6,432 nt of DNA from Oscillospiraceae bacterium (lineage in GTDB: Bacteria > Bacillota_A > Clostridia > Oscillospirales > Oscillospiraceae): NCBI GenBank assembly GCA_017411665.1, contig JAFQPT010000113.1, forward strand, positions 1 to 6,432, read 5' to 3'. Shown piece after piece: positions 1 to 4,356 of the stretch. Below the pieces are notes generated by a model. That model saw nothing but the letters and a program-made list of their open reading frames with translations, searched no databases and had not been told where the DNA came from. A program made the position numbers and the translations under genes. Position 1 is the first letter of the stretch; each line of letters opens with the position of its first letter.

Positions 1-2
1 CT

Positions 3-905
3 GTCGAAAAAATACGGTCGTTATTTCACGCCAACATCCTCTATTTAGAATACGAACCTGAGACGGAAGAATATGGAGGAGACATTTACCGAAAATGGGC
101 CGACGCAGTGATGAAAGTGAAGTCTGATTACTCCCAGATTTGTACAGATAAAGAGTTTATTATTCCAAGTGTCATTCAAAGTTCTTTAGAATATCTGGAT
201 GAACATGAGGACTATGTCTGTGCAGATGGCAGGTATTACCTTATTAAAGATAGTATTGAGCCAATTATAAATATCTGGAGACCAACACAGAAAAGTATCG
301 ATGAGGAGGCAAAACATTCGAGAATTGCCACATATACTCGCTACTCCGACCCATTAATGGCCATACATCGTTCAAAAATCCACAAACAAATCTATTCTGC
401 ATTGGACAATAGCGGACTGGAAACACTTGGATTCAAAGAACGTTTTATTGATATCTATACGGTTACCCTAGGGAAGTACTATCATAATCCAGATGATTCA
501 TTCTCTTTTCGAGATGTAACAAGACTGTATGATAAAAACGGATTAAATAAATCCCAGAGTTCATATGCAAGGTATCCCACGATTTTCCAGTATCCTGCGG
601 AACTCTATGCAAGAGAATACAGGAATTTCAAATCATATTTTGAGAGGGAATTAGATATATCTAACAATAAATCAGAAACGTTTAATGACTGGCTAACTGA
701 ATATCTTAATTCATATCAAGGGATGCTGGATAAACATACACAAATGGCAAGATTCTGGAAATTATTGTCAAAGTACAGAATCATTCGGAAATTCATGTTC
801 CACATATTCTCGGGGAAATCGGAGTCTCAAAATGGGTTAGATAAGATGAAAGAGGTAACAGTAATTCTCCAAATAATGACTAAGGAGAATATGAACCTAT
901 CTTAA
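3..905 (+). CDS. Glycosyltransferase-domain protein, 5'-truncated by the window edge
   Basis: The frame is open from base 3 to the TAA at 903-905 (300 residues visible), so the GTG at 108 is probably internal and the true start lies outside the window. Upstream codons already read as protein, including YRKWADAV just before the GTG. The stretch from about residue 29 (YRKWADA..KVK..Y..ICTD..FIIP) to YVCADGRYYLIK resembles the nucleotide-binding core of GT-A/GT2-like glycosyltransferases found in O-antigen and archaeal surface-glycan clusters. In my memory of these proteins an acidic DDD-type motif follows the cysteine; here it reads D49-K50-E51. The C-terminal half (R/Y/F/K-rich, residues about 150-300) is helical-looking with no membrane segment. 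The expected role is sugar transfer to a surface glycan in the cytoplasm. The gene is A+T-rich compared with the sugar-nucleotide genes and converges on the SDR gene, with 26 bases of overlap. Family assignment is from motif memory. Confidence 0.62.
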   Translation, partial: VEKIRSLFHANILYLEYEPETEEYGGDIYRKWADAVMKVKSDYSQICTDKEFIIPSVIQSSLEYLDEHEDYVCADGRYYLIKDSIEPIINIWRPTQKSIDEEAKHSRIATYTRYSDPLMAIHRSKIHKQIYSALDNSGLETLGFKERFIDIYTVTLGKYYHNPDDSFSFRDVTRLYDKNGLNKSQSSYARYPTIFQYPAELYAREYRNFKSYFERELDISNNKSETFNDWLTEYLNSYQGMLDKHTQMARFWKLLSKYRIIRKFMFHIFSGKSESQNGLDKMKEVTVILQIMTKENMNLS

Positions 906-1737
906 TTATTTCTCTCAATTTCCTATCATCCCCGCAGAATGCCATTCCTTCATACACAGGATATCCATACACCCCGCGCTTCAGCACAATATCAGAACCC
1001 AGTTCTGCCACTTTGTCCTCAACCAGTCTCCGCACAGAAATCATCTCACCCGAACAGCAGTTCACAATCCCGTCAACCTCGGAAAGAGCGATTCTGCACA
1101 CATACTCAGCAACCATCTCAACCGGCAGATAATCTCTCAGCTGCTCGCCGCCGGACATCGGAAACTCTTTGTCATCGTTGGCAATAGCCGCCTCAAGCTG
1201 TGGCAGCAGGGACTTCGGGCTCTGCCCCTCACCGTACAGGAAGAAGAGGCGAATCCAGTTCCAGGAGATGCCGTATTCTGCAGCCAGAAACTCTACATAC
1301 CGCCGCAGGGCATCCTTTGCTGCCGAGTACACCGTATTTGGATTAGTCAGGTGGTCTTCTGCAATACAGCCGTTTACAACACCATACTCATAGCAGGTTC
1401 CGGTGACCGCAATCTTGGTCTTCTTTGACTCGGCAAAGGAACGCAGGAACCGCATCTCAACCGGCAGGTTCTCTTCCATATGGAACCGCATCATATAGTT
1501 CGGCAGCCCCTTCCAGGCAAGGTGAATCAGGAGATCCGGTTCTCCGAAGAACTCATAGTAGTTTTTGTTCTCGGCAAAGTAATCACAGGGGATGAAGGTA
1601 ACTTTGTCAAACCAGTCGAATGCTTTTGCTTTTTCTGTAGAGGTCCCGGTTGCCGTAACGCTGTATCCATGGTTTACCAGCCATCTGACAACATGCTGCC
1701 CAACAAAACCGGTTGAACCGGTGACTAAAATCTTCAT
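880..1737 (-). CDS. NAD(P)-dependent SDR epimerase/reductase of a CDP-sugar pathway
   Basis: A 285-residue extended short-chain dehydrogenase/reductase. An N-terminal Rossmann fold carries GSTGFVG at residues 7-13. DLLIHLAWKG lies near residues 68-77, TGTCYEYG at 112-119 supplies the active-site Ser/Thr region, and Y137-SAA-K141 is the catalytic YxxxK. R201-D202-Y203 followed by LPVEMVAEYV matches the RDYI/L-V-D-A motif of sugar-nucleotide SDRs. The likely job is reduction of the 4-keto group of a CDP-4-keto-6-deoxyhexose made by the neighbouring epimerase; the exact product cannot be read from sequence. Its ATG overlaps the rfbC stop as ATGA, with AGGAG five bases ahead of the start inside rfbC, which argues for translational coupling. 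The stop (TAG, 880-882) lies inside the convergent glycosyltransferase gene. C-terminal YP..YE.MAF.GDDRKL looks family-typical, so the length appears complete. Confidence 0.85.
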   Translation of the reverse strand: MKILVTGSTGFVGQHVVRWLVNHGYSVTATGTSTEKAKAFDWFDKVTFIPCDYFAENKNYYEFFGEPDLLIHLAWKGLPNYMMRFHMEENLPVEMRFLRSFAESKKTKIAVTGTCYEYGVVNGCIAEDHLTNPNTVYSAAKDALRRYVEFLAAEYGISWNWIRLFFLYGEGQSPKSLLPQLEAAIANDDKEFPMSGGEQLRDYLPVEMVAEYVCRIALSEVDGIVNCCSGEMISVRRLVEDKVAELGSDIVLKRGVYGYPVYEGMAFCGDDRKLREIIKIGSYSP

Positions 1738-2315
1738 TCCTGCTCCTGATATGCGGAAACATCCAGCGGTTCAAAGCCGTCTGTAACCAGCGGGTGTGCA
1801 GCATCCTTTGCTGAGGTGTCAGTGATTTCCAGCGGCCAGTTGATGGCGAGAGTCGGATCGCTGAAGCGAAGTCCTGCTTCTGCTTCCGGCGAGTAGAACT
1901 CGGTTACCAGGTACATAATCTCCGAGTTGTCCTCTAAGGACTGGAAGCCGTGAGCAAATCCTTCCGGGATGACGAAGAGTTTCATGTTCTTAGCAGACAG
2001 TTCCACTGCATAATGCTGCAGATAGGTCGGCGAGTCCTTTCTGATGTCGACGACTACGTCTAAGATTCTTCCCCGGATGCAGCGGACCATCTTCATCTCG
2101 GCATACGGAGGTTTCTGGAAGTGCATGCCGCGGATGGAGCCTTTTTTGACAGTTCTGGAGAAGTTTACATTCTTGATGTGGCGGTTTCCTATGATCTCCT
2201 GCATCTCGCTCTCGCAGAACCAGCGGGCAAATGCTCCGCGGTGATCGAGGAAGGCATCGGTTTCTACCACATAGAGACCGGAGATAGGGGTTTTGGTGAC
2301 GGTGAGTTTGCCCAT
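1734..2315 (-). CDS. rfbC: RmlC/RfbC-family NDP-4-keto-6-deoxyhexose 3- or 3,5-epimerase
   Basis: A 193-residue cupin epimerase, close to the usual length of about 180-190. Recognisable blocks in order: DHRGAFARWF (24-33), N51-FS followed by G-S-IRGMHFQ (59-67) with the catalytic-type H65, KMVRCIRGRILDVVVDIRKDS (75-95), IPEGFAHGF (116-124), Y141 in EFYSPEAEAGLR, DPTLAINWP (153-161) and the AKD at 169-171 that corresponds to the family's conserved acid. By family, such enzymes epimerise C3 and/or C5 of a 4-keto-6-deoxy sugar nucleotide. dTDP is the classical carrier, but no dTDP-glucose genes are visible here and rfbF/rfbG lie upstream on the same strand, so CDP-4-keto-6-deoxyglucose is the inferred substrate. 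There is no Shine-Dalgarno ahead of the ATG, in line with a leaderless or near-leaderless mRNA. No in-frame alternative start lies immediately upstream. Confidence 0.87.
   Translation of the reverse strand: MGKLTVTKTPISGLYVVETDAFLDHRGAFARWFCESEMQEIIGNRHIKNVNFSRTVKKGSIRGMHFQKPPYAEMKMVRCIRGRILDVVVDIRKDSPTYLQHYAVELSAKNMKLFVIPEGFAHGFQSLEDNSEIMYLVTEFYSPEAEAGLRFSDPTLAINWPLEITDTSAKDAAHPLVTDGFEPLDVSAYQEQE
1743..1747 (-). promoter_or_regulatory. Shine-Dalgarno AGGAG of the SDR gene
   Basis: On the minus strand AGGAG lies five bases before the ATG at 1737-1735 and inside the last codons of the upstream epimerase gene. It fixes the start of the SDR gene and supports coupled translation across the 4-base ATGA overlap. 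Confidence 0.7.
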
Positions 2316-2335
2316 AGTATAAGGTATAGATTGGG

Positions 2336-2345
2336 TGTATTATGG
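2336..2345 (-). promoter_or_regulatory. Weak candidate TATA box for rfbC
   Basis: On the minus strand ATAATAC lies about 23-28 bases before the rfbC ATG, where an archaeal TATA box would sit for a leaderless transcript. It is A+T-rich but a poor match to the TTTATATA-type consensus. The 8-mer ATTATGGG, present twice at 2339-2346 and 2353-2360 (+ strand), surrounds it. The stronger palindrome-associated TATA at 2578-2583 is an alternative, with a leader of about 230 bases. Confidence 0.25.
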
Positions 2346-2495
2346 GTTAAAGATTATGGGGATAAGAGAGTAAAACATCAATTTCCGTGTATTCAGTAAG
2401 ATTCTGTATTGGGAAGATATGATGTCAGGGTTTGCCGTAATTGATTTCACACAGAAAGGCACAAAAAACAGGATAACACAGACAAGAAGGTGAAA

Positions 2496-2533
2496 CCGGT
2501 TTCTTCGAACAGGTAACCATCCTGCTCAACCGG
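2496..2533 (-). other. Bulged RNA hairpin in the region ahead of rfbC
   Basis: 2496-2501 (CCGGTT) pairs with 2528-2533 (AACCGG). After a 5-base one-sided bulge, 2507-2513 (GAACAGG) pairs with 2521-2527 (CCTGCTC) with one mismatch, which becomes a G-U wobble in minus-strand RNA. The loop is 7 bases. It would lie in a long rfbC leader if transcription starts at the palindrome promoter. The rest of 2316-2558 shows no convincing gene. Confidence 0.4.
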
Positions 2534-2558
2534 ATACCACCCAGTTTATCTTGCAAGT

Positions 2559-2581
2559 TATACTTATGTTACATAAGTATA
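2559..2581. promoter_or_regulatory. 23-base palindrome overlapping a TATA box: candidate operator
   Basis: Two perfect 11-base arms flank a single central T: TATACTTATGT at 2559-2569, then ACATAAGTATA at 2571-2581. The right end merges with TATATA at 2578-2583. On the minus strand this reads GGGAAAATCC then TATATAC, which is BRE-plus-TATA-like. A dimeric repressor bound between TATA box and transcription start is a common archaeal arrangement, and the palindrome occupies that position for leftward transcription toward rfbC. TATATA is symmetric, so rightward transcription, antisense to the mini-gene, is also possible. The symmetry is seen directly; the operator role is inferred. Confidence 0.5.
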
Positions 2582-2609
2582 TAGGATTTTCCCTTGGGTG
2601 AAGGAATAT

Positions 2610-2641
2610 AAAATAATGGGAGTTTGACCTCCCACTATTTT
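2610..2641 (-). terminator. Stem-loop with T-rich tail directly after the mini-gene stop
   Basis: TGGGAG (2617-2622) pairs with CTCCCA (2629-2634) around a 6-base loop. After one mismatch, 2610-2615 also pairs with 2636-2641. On the minus strand the stem begins right after the TAG at 2637-2635 and is followed by TTATTTTATAT, which looks like an intrinsic terminator. A T-run on the other side makes it potentially bidirectional. Confidence 0.55.
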
Positions 2642-2724
2642 CTCATCAGTAACTGATACCATAACCTGATTTCTCTGGATATGAGAACAGCAACTGTGAC
2701 TGCTGCTATGATAAACTGGGTGAT
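2635..2724 (-). CDS. Candidate 29-residue one-helix membrane peptide with a non-standard ATC start
   Basis: I do not recognise this gene. The frame encodes a hydrophobic segment (QFIIAAVTVAVLI, residues 3-15) followed by a basic, amphipathic tail (SREIRLWYQLLMRK) and TAG. It is set as a complete unit: TATA box at 2785-2793, GGAGGTGAT (2736-2728) with 7 bases from GGAGG to the first codon, and a terminator-like stem-loop immediately after the stop. The codon at the ideal start position is ATC, and no ATG, GTG or TTG lies in frame between it and the upstream stop. Either initiation is non-canonical or the gene has lost its start. A TM helix plus basic tail, strong SD and blocking RNA structures recall type I toxin peptides by architecture only; I see no sequence homology. 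A 10-codon frame beginning at ATG 2738 overlaps the SD in another frame. Confidence 0.35.
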   Translation of the reverse strand: MTQFIIAAVTVAVLISREIRLWYQLLMRK

Positions 2725-2736
2725 ACTATCACCTCC
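2719..2736 (-). promoter_or_regulatory. Perfect Shine-Dalgarno embedded in a self-pairing palindrome
   Basis: GGAGGTGAT at 2736-2728 on the minus strand is a full match to the anti-Shine-Dalgarno core of 16S rRNA. It is part of the palindrome GGTGATAGTATCACC (2719-2733), so in RNA GGUGA can pair with UCACC around a 5-base loop, hiding part of the ribosome-binding site and the codon at the start position. The same UCACC end also takes part in the competing 13-base pairing with 2538-2550. Confidence 0.5.
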
Positions 2737-2784
2737 ATTTTCTTACTCGGCTGGTGAGGCCGGCATCTTATAATTACACTGCAG

Positions 2785-2793
2785 AATATATAA
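2785..2793 (-). promoter_or_regulatory. TATA box of the mini-gene
   Basis: The minus strand reads ATAAGAA then TTATATATT, a good archaeal BRE/TATA match. Initiation about 25 bases downstream would give a leader of roughly 20-30 bases before GGAGGTGAT. The upstream BRE-like half falls inside the 17-base duplicated sequence, so the MITE-like insertion left this promoter intact but replaced everything upstream of it. Confidence 0.5.
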
Positions 2794-2809
2794 TTCTTAT
2801 AGAATAACT
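2793..2809 (+). repeat. Target-site duplication, left copy
   Basis: ATTCTTATAGAATAACT ends at the base before the left inverted repeat and is identical, 17 of 17, to 3189-3205. The sequence is itself partly palindromic (ATTCT, TAT, AGAAT). Confidence 0.85.
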
Positions 2810-2827
2810 GAGGATTTCTAACAACCT
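2810..2827 (+). repeat. Left terminal inverted repeat
   Basis: GAGGATTTCTAACAACCT, the exact reverse complement of 3171-3188. The match extends one more base outward only because the duplicated target ends in T and begins with A. Confidence 0.85.
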
Positions 2828-2917
2828 CACTTTTTTTTGAAAAACTTCATAAGCAACACGATAGTGTTGCGTTACAGAAAGCGAGCGATTAGCGAGAGCC
2901 GAAGGCTCAAGCTGTGA

Positions 2918-3123
2918 GCACGGCTGAAAGACGTGCGACCAGCGAAGCTTTCGACATCACCTTAGAGGGATCTATATTATAAATTAGCGTTGATTCGCGT
3001 GTTAGTTCCAAAAACACGCGAATTTGCACGAATCAATACAGTATGATTAAGCAGCTGTTGTCGCTTCGTCGCTAATCGCTCCTCCGCTGTTACGCAATGA
3101 TATCGCACGTCTTTCAGCCGTGC
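2918..3123. repeat. Internal 20-base inverted repeat of the MITE-like element
   Basis: 2918-2937 (GCACGGCTGAAAGACGTGCG) and 3104-3123 are perfect reverse complements; one further A-T pair and some wobbles extend it outward. A second perfect pair, 2884-2895 with 3069-3080 (AGCGATTAGCGA), is not nested with the first, so the two stems would cross. Confidence 0.8.
2990..3036. repeat. Central bulged hairpin of the element
   Basis: ATTCGCGTGTT (2993-3003) pairs perfectly with AACACGCGAAT (3013-3023) around a 9-base loop. TTG (2990-2992) can continue with CAA (3034-3036) after a 10-base bulge that repeats the related word TTGCACGAAT. Similar words (ATTAGCG, ATTCGCG, ATTTGCACG) recur nearby. Confidence 0.6.
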
Positions 3124-3170
3124 TTATGACTTAGTCGCTACCACTCCCTCGCCTATCGCATTGCTTTTGT

Positions 3171-3188
3171 AGGTTGTTAGAAATCCTC
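3171..3188 (-). repeat. Right terminal inverted repeat
   Basis: AGGTTGTTAGAAATCCTC, the exact reverse complement of 2810-2827, directly followed by the right copy of the 17-base duplication. Confidence 0.85.
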
Positions 3189-3205
3189 ATTCTTATAGAA
3201 TAACT
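3189..3205 (+). repeat. Target-site duplication, right copy
   Basis: ATTCTTATAGAATAACT, identical to 2793-2809. Joining 2809 to 3206 restores the probable pre-insertion sequence, in which the rfbG stop and the mini-gene promoter were under 100 bases apart. Confidence 0.85.
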
Positions 3206-3268
3206 ATTGTTTACGGAATCTCCTTCACCTAATCTTGAAGGGAGATAAAAATGGTTGTGGAAATTCTT

Positions 3269-3289
3269 GATGGAGTCTAGTACTCCATC
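3269..3289 (-). terminator. Stem-loop containing the rfbG stop codon
   Basis: GATGGAGT (3269-3276) pairs perfectly with ACTCCATC (3282-3289) around CTAGT, so the rfbG TAG is in the loop. On the minus strand a T5 run follows at 3251-3247, about 18 bases beyond the stem. This fits a transcript 3' end or a protective structure for the rfbFG message; the run is too distant for a classical bacterial terminator. Confidence 0.4.
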
Positions 3290-4356
3290 TGTTCCATGTA
3301 GGCATCAATATCTGCCAGCGTGAGTTCCCGTGCATCCTCTCCGGCATAGAACTCCTTGTACCAGTTTGCGGTTCGGTCGATGTTCTGCAGCAGACTCCAG
3401 GTCGGCTTCCAGCCAAGTTCCCGCATTGCCTTCTCCGAAGACAGCGTCAGGAACGCAGCCTCGTGGAGCTTGGGTGCTTCCTTGTCATACTCGGCTCTGC
3501 CCTCACCCCAGATCTTGTAGAACTGATCAATAATTTCCGAGACGGTGGTGGCACCTGCTGCATACGGTCCGAAGTTCCAGCCGTCGGCAAACCTGTCCTC
3601 ACCCTGCATAAGGCGTTCTGCTAACAGCAGATATCCTGAGAGCGGCTCTAAAACATGCTGCCAGGGGCGTACTGCATGCGGGCTTCTGATTTCGAGGGCT
3701 TTGCCGGCTGTTACCGCACGAACTGCATCCGGGATGATTCGATCCTCTGCCCAGTCTCCGCCGCCGATAACATTTCCTGCACGAACTGATGCTAAGCGGA
3801 TGTTGTGTTCTGCGACCTTGTCTGCCGGGAAGAAGGATCTGCGGTACGAGGATACCGCAAGCTCGGCACATCCTTTGCTGGCACTGTAGGGATCGTGTCC
3901 CCCCATTGGATCAGTCTCGACATAACCTTCCGGCTTTCCCACGTTCTCATAGCATTTGTCGCTCGTAATCATCACGGCAGTACAGGGTTTGCCCAGGGTT
4001 CTGAGGGCGTCCATCAGATAGATGCTTCCCATGATGTTTGCCTCGAAGGTCTCAACAGGTTCTGCGTAGGAACGGCGGACCAGCGGCAGTGCAGCCAGGT
4101 GGAAGATACAGTCCGGCTGTACGGCATGAATATACTCGGTAAAGCGCGCGCGGTTCCTGATGTCATCGAGACATTCTGTTTCCAGGACGTCGGCAACGCG
4201 CGCAGCCTGATAGTTGCTGGGTTCGGTTGCCGGAGGGAGAGAGTATCCGTGAACCTTTGCTCCGAGTTTGTGCAGCCAGAGCGTCAGCCACGATCCTTTG
4301 AACCCGGTGTGTCCGGTTACCAGGACGGTTTTTCCGCGGAAGGTTTCGAAGGTCAT
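3277..4356 (-). CDS. rfbG: CDP-glucose 4,6-dehydratase
   Basis: A 359-residue extended SDR, the usual length for RfbG. It converts CDP-glucose to CDP-4-keto-6-deoxyglucose in the cytoplasm using bound NAD. Seen directly: Rossmann motif GHTGFKG (15-21) in the family-typical VTGHTGFKGSWL, FHLAALPLVRRSY (85-97), active-site TSDKCY (131-136, with D133 and K134), Y157-SAS-K161, RAGNVIGGGDWAEDRIIPD (192-210) and RPWQHVLEPLSGYL (230-243), which together distinguish RfbG from dTDP-glucose dehydratases. Its ATG directly follows the TAA of rfbF with no spacer, so the two are certainly co-transcribed and probably translationally coupled; there is no separate strong Shine-Dalgarno. It is followed by a stem-loop and the insertion-bearing gap rather than directly by the epimerase gene. 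Confidence 0.96.
   Translation of the reverse strand: MTFETFRGKTVLVTGHTGFKGSWLTLWLHKLGAKVHGYSLPPATEPSNYQAARVADVLETECLDDIRNRARFTEYIHAVQPDCIFHLAALPLVRRSYAEPVETFEANIMGSIYLMDALRTLGKPCTAVMITSDKCYENVGKPEGYVETDPMGGHDPYSASKGCAELAVSSYRRSFFPADKVAEHNIRLASVRAGNVIGGGDWAEDRIIPDAVRAVTAGKALEIRSPHAVRPWQHVLEPLSGYLLLAERLMQGEDRFADGWNFGPYAAGATTVSEIIDQFYKIWGEGRAEYDKEAPKLHEAAFLTLSSEKAMRELGWKPTWSLLQNIDRTANWYKEFYAGEDARELTLADIDAYMEQMEY

Larger units (their letters stand above)
2538..2722 (-). repeat. 13-base inverted repeat joining the mini-gene start to its downstream region
   Basis: CACCCAGTTTATC at 2538-2550 is the exact reverse complement of GATAAACTGGGTG at 2710-2722. In minus-strand RNA the pairing extends through two A-U pairs and two G-U wobbles to 17 consecutive pairs (2534-2550 with 2710-2726). 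The 2710-2726 side begins in the spacer after the Shine-Dalgarno and covers the first codons of the 29-residue frame; the 2534-2550 side lies beyond the stem-loop at 2610-2641. Read-through transcripts could therefore block their own ribosome-binding region. Confidence 0.6.
2810..3188. mobile_element. MITE-like non-autonomous element, 379 bases
   Basis: Perfect 18-base terminal inverted repeats (2810-2827, GAGGATTTCTAACAACCT, and 3171-3188) bound a region without any plausible gene, and a perfect 17-base direct repeat abuts both ends. These are the hallmarks of a miniature inverted-repeat transposable element moved in trans. The sub-terminal arms are also complementary: 2852-2864 versus 3153-3165 (11 of 13) and 2918-2937 versus 3104-3123 (20 of 20), so most of the element could fold on itself. 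An 8-T run lies at 2831-2838 and a small hairpin, GCAACAC/GTGTTGC, at 2853-2870. The centre (about 2970-2987) is A+T-rich. I cannot name the parental insertion-sequence family; a 17-base duplication is longer than most families make. It separates rfbG from the mini-gene and rfbC. Confidence 0.8.

Noticed and set aside
880..940. Possible C-terminal truncation of the SDR by the convergent gene
   Set aside because: YP..YE.MAF.GD..KL near the end resembles the natural end of this SDR subgroup as I remember it, so a truncation cannot be claimed.
939..2399. Several rightward frames of 64-92 codons opposite the SDR and epimerase genes
   Set aside because: All are antisense to well-supported genes and have no domain-like sequence.
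2492..2503. 12-base palindrome GAAACCGGTTTC
   Set aside because: About one such palindrome is expected by chance in 6.4 kb, and it partly overlaps the hairpin already listed.
2425..2520. Minus-strand 31-residue cysteine-rich frame in the gap
   Set aside because: Starts in a hairpin loop, has no good ribosome-binding site, and the T/G-rich wording looks like intergenic repeat text, not a protein.
2681..2773. Plus-strand 30-residue frame overlapping the mini-gene
   Set aside because: No Shine-Dalgarno or promoter of its own and it is antisense to the better-supported unit.
2810..3205. CRISPR array or tRNA-linked attachment site
   Set aside because: The repeats are one inverted pair and one direct pair with no regularly spaced array, and no tRNA-like cloverleaf is visible.
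3251..3279. Plus-strand 9-codon frame after GGGAGAT at 3240-3246
   Set aside because: Too short and in the 3' region of rfbG; the purine tract is probably incidental.
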